DNA of 64,000 nucleotides, from positions 744,001 through 808,000 of the forward strand of contig NZ_CP162602.1 in assembly GCF_040957575.1 (NCBI RefSeq), written 5' to 3'. A program made the position numbers and the translations under genes. This document shows, in pieces, positions 51,073-59,762 of the stretch. Within the stretch, counting starts at the first letter, position 1, and every line of letters starts with the position of its first letter. The notes beneath the pieces were generated by a model. The model saw nothing but the letters and a program-made list of their open reading frames with translations. It was not told the origin of the DNA and ran no database searches. The DNA is from Vibrio sp. HB236076. Its GTDB lineage: Bacteria; Pseudomonadota; Gammaproteobacteria; Enterobacterales; Vibrionaceae.

Positions 51073-53526
51073 ATGACGGTAAGCTCTTTAATCTCGAGTA
51101 CGAATCTATTAACGACCGGCGGCGATGATCCACTACTGCCACAGTTGAGACACGCCATCAATCACGCGACGGAGATTGAGATCGCGGTGTCATTTATTCA
51201 ACCTTCTGGGTTAGATTTACTGTTGCCCACGCTGGTCGAGGCGATTGAACGTCATCAAACACTCGGTACCGCGCTTAAGCTGCGAATCTTGACCTCGGAT
51301 TATTTGCACATTACCCACCCGATTGCGCTGCGTTCGTTGGTGGCTTTGCAAGGTGATGGCGTCGAGGTGAAGATTTTTGAAACGCCGAGCAAAACGAGTT
51401 TTCATTTAAAGTCTTATATCTTTGTCAAAAGCGCGGCCTCTGAGGAGTCGGGTTCGTCGCTGTTTGAAGGCAGTGCGTTTATTGGCTCGAACAATATCAG
51501 CCGTACTGCCCTTACCGATGCCTATGAGTGGTGTTTGCGTTTTGATTATCAGCCACCTGAGGACAGTGAATCGGCCCGGCAGTTTCATCGTATCCGCGAG
51601 CAGTTTGCGTTGCTGTTTGAGCATGAGTGCGCGAAAGCTTTAACCGATGAGTGGATTGATGAGTACCTCAAGCGACGTACGCCCCCTACTTTGTCTCTGG
51701 TTGGTGATTCGTCTTTGGTTGATGATGAGGTGTATGTGCCGAATGCGGTGCAAGTCGATGCATTGGCCGCGTTAAATGAGACTCGAGCGCAAGGTTATGT
51801 TCGCGGTTTGGTGGTGATGGGTACGGGCATGGGTAAGACTTGGTTGTCGGCCTTTGATGCTAAACAGATAAACGCGAAGCGCGTGCTGTTTGTCGCCCAT
51901 CGCGAGGAGATTTTAACTCAGGCGTTTAATACCTTTGCTAAGTTGTGGCCGGAAAAGTCCGCCGGTTACTACAATGCTAAGTATAAAGATTCAGACAAGG
52001 CGATGGTGTTTGCCTCGGTACAAAGTTTGGGCCGCAGCGATCATTTGCGCCGGTTCGAGCCCGATGCGTTTGATTACATTGTGGTTGATGAGTTTCACCA
52101 TGCCAGCGCCAGTACCTACCTCAATATTCTTAATTATTTTGAACCGCGCTTTTTGTTGGGTTTGACGGCGACGCCAGAGCGGACCGATCAAGCGAATATT
52201 TTGTCGCTGTGTCATGACAATTTGGTGTTTGAGCGCAATTTAGTGCACGGCATTGATGATGAGATTTTGGTGCCGTTTGAGTATCACGGTATTTGGGATG
52301 AGTCGGTCAATTATGAAGAGATCCCGTGGCGCAATGGTAAGTTTGATCCCAATGCCTTAGATGCCCAGTTGGCGACGGTTCGCCGAGCAAAGCATGTGTT
52401 TTCTCATTGGCTATCGCTGAAGCAGTCGCGAACCTTGGCGTTTTGTATTTCGACTAAGCATGCCGATTATATGGCCGAGCAATTTAATCTGCATTTTGCT
52501 GATCAGGGTTTTCGGGCTTTGTCGGTACACAGTCATTCACCGGTGCGTCGTAATGAGGCATTGGATTTGCTCGATAAGGGTGAGGTGGATGTGTTGTTTT
52601 CGGTGGATTTGTTCAATGAAGGGACAGATTTGCCTTCGATTGATACGGTGTTGATGGTGCGCCCGACTGAGTCGAACATTATTTTTATTCAACAGCTTGG
52701 CCGGGGGTTACGCCGTCACGCCAATAAGTCGAAGTTGGTGGTGTTGGATTTTATTGGCAATCACCGTTCGTTTCTCAATAAGGGTGAGATTTTGGGTATC
52801 TTCTCCCCTTCTGATCTAGCGGGTATGGGTGGCCGTTCGGTTGAAAAACCGCAGCTTGGTAAGGGCTGCGTGGTTAATCTTGATTTGCGGGTGGTGGATT
52901 TTTGGCAGCAGTTGGCGAAGCAGCTTCGTTTTAACTCGGCGGAAGAGTTTTCTCATTTGGCCTCGTATTTGGGGCATCGCCCGCGTGCGGTGGAGTTTTA
53001 TCGCGCTGGGTATGATTTTAACAAGGTGAATAAGCAAGCGGGCAGTTGGCTAAATTTGGTGGCTGAGCAAACGGGCGATGCGGCGTTGTTGGCACTTGAG
53101 CAGCAGCACGGGGATTTTTTCTTGTCTGCGGTGCAGAAGATGTCGATGACAAAATGTTTTAAGGCGATTTTGCTTGAGGCTTTGATTGAGTTAGATGGGT
53201 TTGCCAATCCGCCGACGCTTGAGGCGTTGGCGGCGCGCAGCTGGCAGGTGTTATCGCGCTACCCAGGTTTGAAGAAAGATTTGCCAGAGAAGATGCGTTT
53301 GCAAGCTCCCGATGAGGCCGAGTGGCTTAAGTATTGGCGTTCGAATCCGATTAATGCGTTTATCGGGGGTAATAGTAAGTCGGCGGAATCGGTTTGGTTT
53401 GTTGTGCAAGACGGTCGTTTTCAAGCGAACTTTGCGGTTGAGGCGTCGTTGTTGTCGGTGTTTGGCGAGTTTACCAAAGAGTTGGTGGATTTTCAGCTGG
53501 CGAAATATGGGGATCGTGATAAGTGA
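51073..53526 (+). CDS. superfamily II helicase fused to a PLD-type nuclease domain
   Basis: An 817-residue protein. The N-terminal 180 residues form a phospholipase-D-like nuclease domain with the HxK motif in FHLKSYIF and GSNNISRTAL. A two-lobe SF2 helicase follows: Walker A VVMGTGMGKTWLS, DEAD-box variant VVDEFHHA, TATPERTD (motif III) and QLGRGLRRH (motif VI). A C-terminal region (about 600-817) resembles DUF3427. Such PLD-helicase-DUF3427 proteins are widespread accessory genes, often in defence neighbourhoods. ATG 51073 (MTVSSLISS) is chosen over TTG 51052. The methyltransferase gene lies just upstream. Confidence 0.85.
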   Translation: MTVSSLISSTNLLTTGGDDPLLPQLRHAINHATEIEIAVSFIQPSGLDLLLPTLVEAIERHQTLGTALKLRILTSDYLHITHPIALRSLVALQGDGVEVKIFETPSKTSFHLKSYIFVKSAASEESGSSLFEGSAFIGSNNISRTALTDAYEWCLRFDYQPPEDSESARQFHRIREQFALLFEHECAKALTDEWIDEYLKRRTPPTLSLVGDSSLVDDEVYVPNAVQVDALAALNETRAQGYVRGLVVMGTGMGKTWLSAFDAKQINAKRVLFVAHREEILTQAFNTFAKLWPEKSAGYYNAKYKDSDKAMVFASVQSLGRSDHLRRFEPDAFDYIVVDEFHHASASTYLNILNYFEPRFLLGLTATPERTDQANILSLCHDNLVFERNLVHGIDDEILVPFEYHGIWDESVNYEEIPWRNGKFDPNALDAQLATVRRAKHVFSHWLSLKQSRTLAFCISTKHADYMAEQFNLHFADQGFRALSVHSHSPVRRNEALDLLDKGEVDVLFSVDLFNEGTDLPSIDTVLMVRPTESNIIFIQQLGRGLRRHANKSKLVVLDFIGNHRSFLNKGEILGIFSPSDLAGMGGRSVEKPQLGKGCVVNLDLRVVDFWQQLAKQLRFNSAEEFSHLASYLGHRPRAVEFYRAGYDFNKVNKQAGSWLNLVAEQTGDAALLALEQQHGDFFLSAVQKMSMTKCFKAILLEALIELDGFANPPTLEALAARSWQVLSRYPGLKKDLPEKMRLQAPDEAEWLKYWRSNPINAFIGGNSKSAESVWFVVQDGRFQANFAVEASLLSVFGEFTKELVDFQLAKYGDRDK

Positions 53527-53554
53527 AATTTGTTAGTTTATAGCCTAGTTATAT

Positions 53555-53579
53555 TGGGGCCAGTATTTAACCAGCCCCA
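53555..53579 (+). terminator. hairpin after the helicase gene
   Basis: TGGGGC / GCCCCA with a 13-base loop lies 28 bases past the stop, followed by GTAAAAATG. It has no T-run, so a weak terminator at best. The rest of 53527-53801 is AT-rich and without genes. Confidence 0.4.
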
Positions 53580-53801
53580 GTAAAAATGCTAATCGAGATC
53601 ACGCACTGTAAGTAAGTTTGGTAGCTGTTGCTCCATTATACGATGAGATGTAGCTAAGTGCGTCTGATCAGGTGACCAAATTCAAAGTTCAATTGAAACC
53701 AATATCTCATTAAACCATTAATTATCCTTGACTGTCACAAACCTATCTTTAATATGCAATTTATTGTATTTAATAAGAATGATTAGCTATTGGATTAATT
53801 A

Positions 53802-55244
53802 ATGACACTCAAAACAGCATGGGCAATTCGAGATAGGTTGGTTAACATCAATCAACTGGATAGAAACACTGAACGAGGGAGTAAATGTAATTGTTTCTGT
53901 ATCTCATGCGGCTCTGAACTTATTGCAAGAATGGGGGATCACATGGCGTATCACTTTGCACATAGCTCAGACAGTAACTGTTCCGTTGAAAGTATCCAAC
54001 ATCAACTTGCTAAAACAATCATTGCCGAAAGCATTTCAGACTCCATCACCACTGCAGATAACAATCCTATTTATAAGTCATTTGGCTATGAAGTAGAGTT
54101 AGAGAATGTCGAGCTTGAAAAAACACTTTCTGAAGGCCATATAGTTGCCGACTGTTTCGTCAATCATGATAACAAACCATTTGCTATTGAGATTTTTTAT
54201 ACCAACATAAAAGGCTCAGCTCATATAGAGAAATATCATGACACTGGTATTCCAGCCCTAGAAATTGATATATCTGGGATGGATCTAGATTTAAGCCGTG
54301 ATGAACTCAAAAAATTTGTTCTGCATGATGCACCAAGGAAATGGCTCAGAAAAACAAAAATAAAACAAGAAGCTAGTAATGACTTTATCGATAGTGACTC
54401 AATTGATAAATTGAACGGCATATCAGCAGATGATGCCATACTCAAGTTAGAAGAACTCCATAAAAATAACTTATTGTATGGTTTCGTCAGTGCCACTGGA
54501 GAGTGTGGTCAGTCAAGCTTTCAGCGTAAAGAAAAAATTGTTGTTCAATCAATAAATGGTGTCATTGAGTCAAATAATAACTATGTTTTAGCTCGAGGTC
54601 ATGTGGCTAAAAATATTCCAGTAAACATTATAATTCCACAAAGTGGTTACGCCATGAAGAAATGCTTGTCACCCACACTCGTGGTAACTCTCGATCCAAG
54701 AGGAATACATCATCGAGCTAATTGGCATGGCATAGATAAATGGAAGCAAAAGCTCCAGTATCAAGCCAACTTGGAAGCGGATAAAAAGGAGCAAAGTCGC
54801 CTTAAACGTTTTGCTAAGGATGATAGTGAAATCACTATAGAGGACATTTGTATAATGTATAAGGAGTCGTCTTTGGCTGATTTTTATAGCACGCTTTATA
54901 AATATACTGGTCTTGAACTATCTAATCTGCCGTTCATTCAAAATGAGAAAAAAATGACTAATTGGAATTGTCCAAGAGCCGTTTGGCGGGCGATAATACT
55001 ATTAGTATTTGTCAAACAAGGACAGGAGCTAGAATGCGATATGCTTGCTTCTGATATGTATATGAGTGATGCTTTTGACTGGGACTTCAGATATACCGAG
55101 AACAGAAGTAAAGAAGTGTATTTCTGGCTAGATAAACACTTTAAAGCACTTGGTGCAAAGAGAAAGCACTTAACTTATCAATTTTTTAAGTCTAAGCTGC
55201 CGAAAAACTTCGACTCGATGATAGTAGATTTGATTACTAACTAA
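53802..55244 (+). CDS. CoiA-like zinc-finger nuclease
   Basis: A 480-residue protein of the competence CoiA type. The N-terminus has a cysteine/histidine zinc-binding block (CNCFCISCGSEL, then YHFAHSSDSNC), as in CoiA's 'CP.C...HF.H' region. A restriction-endonuclease-like core follows (GHIVADCFVNHDNKPFAIEI, Lys-containing HIEKYHDTG, PALEIDIS). CoiA acts on incoming DNA in Gram-positive competence; relatives in Proteobacteria are mostly in accessory regions and presumed nucleases. The C-terminal 250 residues are unknown. Markedly AT-rich compared with the helicase before it, marking the start of the accessory region. Confidence 0.65.
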   Translation: MTLKTAWAIRDRLVNINQLDRNTERGSKCNCFCISCGSELIARMGDHMAYHFAHSSDSNCSVESIQHQLAKTIIAESISDSITTADNNPIYKSFGYEVELENVELEKTLSEGHIVADCFVNHDNKPFAIEIFYTNIKGSAHIEKYHDTGIPALEIDISGMDLDLSRDELKKFVLHDAPRKWLRKTKIKQEASNDFIDSDSIDKLNGISADDAILKLEELHKNNLLYGFVSATGECGQSSFQRKEKIVVQSINGVIESNNNYVLARGHVAKNIPVNIIIPQSGYAMKKCLSPTLVVTLDPRGIHHRANWHGIDKWKQKLQYQANLEADKKEQSRLKRFAKDDSEITIEDICIMYKESSLADFYSTLYKYTGLELSNLPFIQNEKKMTNWNCPRAVWRAIILLVFVKQGQELECDMLASDMYMSDAFDWDFRYTENRSKEVYFWLDKHFKALGAKRKHLTYQFFKSKLPKNFDSMIVDLITN

Positions 55245-55300
55245 ACTGGATATTTTAATTAATCAAAACAACGAAGAAGCTATTAGCATAAATTTGCTAA

Positions 55301-55338
55301 AATCACCATGCGAGAGAGTTTCTTTTCTCGCAGTGATT
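55301..55338 (+). repeat. 38-bp direct repeat, copy 1
   Basis: This is the same 38 bases (two differences) as 57123-57160, which encode the end of umuD. Core: GCGAGAGAGTTTC and TTTCTCGCAGTGATT, with a 7-bp hairpin TGCGAGA / TCTCGCA. Here it does not belong to any gene and stands 56 bases past the CoiA-like stop. Confidence 0.85.
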
Positions 55339-55488
55339 TAATTGTGTGGAAAGTGGCTAGAGGTTAGGTTATCTATATATAGAATCGATTACGTTCATTA
55401 GTTCTATCAAGCTCAACAAACATTGGGAGTATTAATGAGTCAGTCAGGGAGAACAACTGACTCAGAAAAGTATAATTTAAGTTAACAC

Positions 55489-56199
55489 TTAGCTATAGTC
55501 GTCATAATAACCATCGATTGCAGGGTGGTACTGTATATCGTTTTCAAGGTCTAACCTTCTAATCATTTCATCGTGGAGATGGTTATTGATATATTCTCCA
55601 TTAATGAAAAAGAAGTCACGGTAGCAGGAATGTCCAAGTTTCGAACCTATGCGCTCTTGCGCAACTTGATTAGCGTCTTCAATCGTCCAAGGATTGTCTT
55701 TGTTTCGCAAGAATTCAATACATATATATCCCGCTTCATGAAGTTTCGAACCATAGCCTATATCCAAATCACGGTGTTTAACTTCATCGAAACTTGGTAT
55801 TCTTGCACCTATTTCGGCTGCAAATCCTTTATCGAGATACTCGGTCTTAAAGTTCCGCGAAATAAGTTTGTGACTGGGGCCTTCAAACTCTATCTTATTT
55901 ATCACCAAATCATCGTCAAATATAACTAATAGAGAGCTCTTTTGATTAGGGTTAATCTGTTTACCTCTATTTCCATGATCTATAGTGAACTCATCATTAA
56001 CCCCATCTTTATCGGTATTAACTATATGAGTTTTACAATTATTAGCTTTTTTCGAACACTTCAATAGAGAATGGTAGTTGGGAAAGCCGACTTCCTGAGC
56101 TGCTAATTCGAGTGCTTGGGTATGCTTAACACCTAGTTCGTCTTTAATCTTTTTAGCTTTTTTTTTGAAATTTGAAATGAAGGATTGAGTAATATTCAT
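55489..56199 (-). CDS. unknown accessory protein with plasmid/antitoxin-like N-terminal helices
   Basis: A 236-residue soluble protein. The first 45 residues (FKKKAKKIKDELGVKHTQAL, then AAQEVGFPNYHSLLK) match a short helical module that opens many accessory proteins of unknown role. The rest has no recognised domain; it contains a PGFDE-like RIPSFDEVKHRDLDIGYGSK stretch and an acidic C-terminus. It is not a recognised toxin. Lies between the two 38-bp repeats, convergent with the CoiA-like gene. Confidence 0.6.
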   Translation of the reverse strand: MNITQSFISNFKKKAKKIKDELGVKHTQALELAAQEVGFPNYHSLLKCSKKANNCKTHIVNTDKDGVNDEFTIDHGNRGKQINPNQKSSLLVIFDDDLVINKIEFEGPSHKLISRNFKTEYLDKGFAAEIGARIPSFDEVKHRDLDIGYGSKLHEAGYICIEFLRNKDNPWTIEDANQVAQERIGSKLGHSCYRDFFFINGEYINNHLHDEMIRRLDLENDIQYHPAIDGYYDDYS

Positions 56200-56750
56200 A
56201 ATCTTAAATACCTAGACGAAAAACTAAGTAAATCCACTCCTAATTTTCTTCTTCTCGCCAAAATAAATAAGAAAATATATAATTTAAGATTATGGTTCCC
56301 GTAAGAGTTTGCCTTATTGGAGTGAGCAGGCTTCCATACAGCCTTAATTTAAAATCTATCTCATTTTAACGCACTAGTCAAACTGAAAAAAGCAGTACCT
56401 TGAGGTAACACTTGAATAACAAAAATCTAGTTCAAACCTCGATAATGAGGTCGAACTAATCATTATTACTAGCAAGATTTGAACCCGAACGAACTAAACA
56501 TTTTAACTCGCTTACTCATAAAAATCGCCCGCTCAAGAACACAGTAATACTCTTAATGACGTTAATTAACCAATTCATCGCTTCTCACCTATGAGCCTGG
56601 ACTTTACTTTAACCCTCTACCCTATTGCCCACGTAGCCTATGCTCTGACATTGTGTAAAAAAATGGGTAACTTTAAAGCTCAATCTTGACCATAGCATCG
56701 CATTAAACCACAATATAACTGTATATAAAAACAGTAAAGCGTATTGTGTT
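56200..56750. other. intergenic region before umuD
   Basis: I see no gene in these 551 AT-rich bases between the divergent gene at 55489-56199 and umuD. The LexA box (56719-56734) is the only clear site. Confidence 0.5.
56719..56734. promoter_or_regulatory. LexA (SOS) box of umuD
   Basis: CTGTATATAAAAACAG matches the LexA consensus CTGT-N8-ACAG with an AT-rich core, 16 bases before the start codon. Confidence 0.85.
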
Positions 56751-57158
56751 ATGAAAGTCATTCCAATTTTTGCCAGTGCCGGTATTACCGGTTTTGAGAG
56801 CCCGGCCAGCGAATATACTCAGCTTGCACTCGACCTCGATGAAATACTGATTCAACACCCTAGCGCAACATTCATTGGGCAAGCTTGTGGTGATTCGATG
56901 CAGGGCGTCGGTATTTTTGACCATGATTTTTTGATTGTTGATCGGCATGTTCAACCGCTGAATGGTGATGTGGTCGTGGCAAATTATAATGGTGAGTTTG
57001 TTTGTAAAATTTTGGATACCGTTAATCGGCAGCTTTTATCGGCCAATACCGGTTTTGCGCCAGTGCATGTCAGTGAAGCGGATTCTTTTTCGTTGGAAGG
57101 TGTGGTGGTGCACTCGATACGCAATCACCGTGCGAGAGAGTTTCCTTTCTCGCAGTGA
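56751..57158 (+). CDS. umuD: UmuD-like S24 peptidase, orphan
   Basis: A 135-residue LexA/UmuD-type self-cleaving protein that, after RecA-stimulated cleavage, joins UmuC to form translesion polymerase V. The catalytic dyad is present: Ser49 in GDSMQG and Lys86 in FVCKILD. The presumed cleavage site aligns with Thr-Gly (ITGFESP) instead of the Cys-Gly of E. coli UmuD. A LexA box controls it. Normally umuC follows at once, but the next 500 bases hold no gene, so it is an orphan. Its last 36 bases plus stop lie in a 38-bp repeat also found at 55301. Confidence 0.9.
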   Translation: MKVIPIFASAGITGFESPASEYTQLALDLDEILIQHPSATFIGQACGDSMQGVGIFDHDFLIVDRHVQPLNGDVVVANYNGEFVCKILDTVNRQLLSANTGFAPVHVSEADSFSLEGVVVHSIRNHRAREFPFSQ

Positions 57159-57160
57159 TT
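57123..57160 (+). repeat. 38-bp direct repeat, copy 2 (in the 3' end of umuD)
   Basis: This copy encodes the last 11 codons and stop of umuD. It is the partner of 55301-55338 (36 of 38 bases identical). Confidence 0.85.
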
Positions 57161-57519
57161 GGGGTTTATGGCCTGGTTAAGGCTGAGTAACACGTCTCTG
57201 GACAAAAATCATTTAGAGCACCTTCTTAAATTAGCAATTCATAAATTACTTTTTGTATGTCACTTGAGTAAGGGAGAGCTAGCTAAAAGGTTGGTTTAGA
57301 TTAGATGCGCACAAACGAACGTCACGTTAAATCCAATGATTATCATTAAGCGATATGTCGCAATCTAACATGCAAAACAATGTTTTAAGTCTTTGAAATT
57401 TTTTGACCATAAGATTGGATAGGCATAAATCACAGGGCGAGATCTCATATTTTTAACAAGGTCAATGTGGTGATTTAGTCATCGACTTCTGTTTGGTATT
57501 TAAACAATTCTTGCTCATA

Positions 57520-57604
57520 TAGACCGTGGCTTCGGTCTAATTAATACAAACAGATCGTTTAAATTCATCGGGCGGCCATTTTTTAGAAAAATGGATCCCG
57601 CCCT
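57520..57604. other. two stable hairpins in a gene-free stretch
   Basis: The 538 bases 57159-57696 hold no gene. TAGACCG-TGGCTT-CGGTCTA (57520-57539) is a perfect 7-bp hairpin, and GGGCGG...CATTTTT / AAAAATG...CCGCCC (57570-57604) is a long stem with an internal bulge. They could be transcript ends of the GIY-YIG gene, a structured small RNA, or element ends. Confidence 0.45.
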
Positions 57605-57696
57605 GTTAATTGGCATAGGAGATATTTTAAACCGCTCAATTTGGCATCAACCTAGAAAATCGGAATTATTTTTAAGAAATTCCCAGAGTGCTTTTG

Positions 57697-59124
57697 CTAC
57701 TGACGAAGAGGATTCGGTTGCTTAGGCTTACTCATGTGGGTACAAATATCATCCAACCATTTTTCTCTTTTTGCTTTTGTATAAGCGCTTGATGAGCATT
57801 TTGCGAACTTACTTCGAGTTGTGTACTTTAACGCTTCCTCTTGGCATCTATCTTTAGTCCAGTAGCCATTTGGTTTTTGAGGGCTAACCATGTGAGAGCA
57901 AATTAAGTCTAACCATTTTGATCTTTGTGCAGCCGCATAAGCTTGTGAGGAGACTTTTCGGAACTCACCTCGCGTTTTGTGATTCTTCGCTTCAAGCTCA
58001 CACCTATCTTTTGTCCAATAACCGTTTGGTTTGCGTTTAGCATTTGGATAATGACAAATCTCATCTAGCCAACCATGCTTGCTAGCTGCTTGATATGCTC
58101 CAGAAGATTTTGACTTAAATTCTTTTTTGGATGTGTACGTTGAAGCTTCGATGCGGCAGTTCTCTTTAGTCCAATGTCCCATAGGCTTACTAAAGGTTTT
58201 CATGTGAGAACAAACTTCTTGTAGCCACCCCCTTTTGACGGCAGCTTCATAAGCCCCAGATGCATTGTTTATAAATTCAGTTCTAGTGTCGTATTTCAAA
58301 GCTTCTGTCTGGATCGTCTTCTTCGTCCACTTGATCCACCCGCCACCCAAAGAGCCGCCTATATTTCGGTTAAGCAGCGACTTGCCTTTTAGGTGGTATT
58401 GGGTAATGAGTCTTTGCTCTTCATCCGAGGCTAAATCAGCATCCATATACTCTGAAATCTGTCTGAACTGAGGCGTTTCACCTGTCGCATTGATGTGGTC
58501 GAATACGGATGTAGAGTAGGTCGTAGATGAACCAGATTTGCTCTTCGTGTGTTCAATAACTCTTCTATTGAAGTTGTTAGTTAAGCCAATGTAGTAAGTG
58601 TCCGATTTTTCGAAATACACTTCGTATAGGCACTTTTTTAGTTCTTTATAAGGGTTAGGCATGTGCGATGTAATTTCTTTGAGCCAACCCGACTTTGCTG
58701 CTTTGGTGTAAGCGCCACCAGCCTTTGATTTGAACTCTTTGCTTGACGTGTATTTTAAAGCTTCTGCTTGGCAATTTTCTTTTGTCCAGAAACCACTTTT
58801 CTTGTACTTATTTGTCATGTGGCCACAAATCTCATCTAGCCACTGGTTGATTTGCGCAGAATCGTAAGCTCCTCCTGAGCCAGTCTTAAATTCTGAACGG
58901 GTTTGATATTTAATAGCTTCTGCCTTGCATCGTTCAAAAGTCCAATACCATTTGGCTCTCTTGTTGTTAGCAGGCATGTGACAACAAATATCATCCAACC
59001 AACCGTATCTTAAAGCAGAGTTGTAAGCGCTGCCTGAGTTAACTTTGAATTCCTTTCTTGTCTTGAACTTTGATGCCTCAAGAGAGCATTTACTCTTAGT
59101 CCACTTGATCGTTGTTTTTGTCAT
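57697..59124 (-). CDS. GIY-YIG nuclease flanked by seven copies of a 43-residue repeat
   Basis: A 475-residue protein. A central GIY-YIG endonuclease domain (about 164-260) shows YEVYFEKSDTYYIGLTNNF, arginine in NRRVIEH, glutamate in SDEEQRLIT and asparagine in NRNIGG. Before it are three, and after it four, repeats of the pattern W-T-K-x2-C-x2-E-A-x2-Y-x-T-R/S-x-E-F-x3-S-x-G-A-Y-x2-A-x4-W-L-x-x-I-C-x-H-M, each 42-43 residues (copies at about 8, 61, 113, then after 260). A nicking or cutting function on DNA is likely; the repeats may recognise DNA. ATG 59124 (MTKTTIKW) is chosen over TTG 59184. Confidence 0.8.
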   Translation of the reverse strand: MTKTTIKWTKSKCSLEASKFKTRKEFKVNSGSAYNSALRYGWLDDICCHMPANNKRAKWYWTFERCKAEAIKYQTRSEFKTGSGGAYDSAQINQWLDEICGHMTNKYKKSGFWTKENCQAEALKYTSSKEFKSKAGGAYTKAAKSGWLKEITSHMPNPYKELKKCLYEVYFEKSDTYYIGLTNNFNRRVIEHTKSKSGSSTTYSTSVFDHINATGETPQFRQISEYMDADLASDEEQRLITQYHLKGKSLLNRNIGGSLGGGWIKWTKKTIQTEALKYDTRTEFINNASGAYEAAVKRGWLQEVCSHMKTFSKPMGHWTKENCRIEASTYTSKKEFKSKSSGAYQAASKHGWLDEICHYPNAKRKPNGYWTKDRCELEAKNHKTRGEFRKVSSQAYAAAQRSKWLDLICSHMVSPQKPNGYWTKDRCQEEALKYTTRSKFAKCSSSAYTKAKREKWLDDICTHMSKPKQPNPLRQ

Positions 59125-59403
59125 CGCTGATATTGCAGAGTTTGATTGAAGAATATTTATTATAACTTGATTATCTAAGGTCAATGTAAATGTATAACAT
59201 CAATCGTGATTTTGATGTGTTAGACACTGCGTTTTAGCGTAAGGCTAATATCCTTGGCTTTCGTCAACAAAAAATGGGGCATGCCAGTTGAAGTCGCTTA
59301 AAGTGCGATTGTAGTGAATTGGTAAATTTGGTCACATACTTAGATTAGAAAAAAGTAAGCCAGATAAAGCTTAGGTGATGTATGTGTAGAATCATTAAAA
59401 CAA

Positions 59404-59463
59404 GGAATGGGGCACAAACGAGCTAACCACATAAGCTCACTCGTAAAATGCCCCACTCCATTC
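59404..59463. repeat. imperfect inverted repeat beside a small ORF
   Basis: GAATGG...CCATTC, GGCA...TGCC and ACGAGCT...AGCT/CGT pair in register around a 9-base loop. It is just past the stop of the small ORF at 59469, so possibly its terminator on the minus strand. 59185-59403 shows no gene. Confidence 0.4.
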
Positions 59464-59468
59464 TTCCC

Positions 59469-59651
59469 CTACACCAACTGATAATTGATACCGTCATGAT
59501 GCTCCATAAGATCAATAATACGACAGTAATCGGTTTGCATGATTTCATACTCATACACCTCAAGCAGGCTACACGGCCGGGCAACGCCGCACACATAACT
59601 GTTCGCTTTTACGACATCAAACTCTTTCAAATTTGTCACTGCATATAACAT
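59469..59651 (-). CDS. small hypothetical protein
   Basis: A 60-codon frame starting MLYAVTNLKEFDVVKANSYV, with a good ribosome-binding site (AAAGGTGGTGGCC) before ATG 59651. Acidic, two cysteines, no recognisable family. A second short frame (59617-59730, 37 codons, MSDFAESLKPNDSNIQAEYC and on) overlaps its start in another phase; either could be the real product. It lies downstream of the DUF4268 fragment on the same strand. Confidence 0.4.
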   Translation of the reverse strand: MLYAVTNLKEFDVVKANSYVCGVARPCSLLEVYEYEIMQTDYCRIIDLMEHHDGINYQLV

Positions 59652-59762
59652 GGCCACCACCTTTATTTTTGCAATATTCAGCCTGAATATTTGAGTCATT
59701 CGGTTTAAGTGATTCAGCAAAATCTGACATATTAACTTAAAGAATGGTCAACATTTTTCACC

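Noticed and set aside
57334..57346. AATGATTATCATT, Fur-box-like
   Set aside because: Covers too little of the 19-bp Fur consensus and no iron gene is near.
57520..57604. Integron attC site
   Set aside because: Lacks the GTTRRRY/RYYYAAC core sites and no cassette structure surrounds it.
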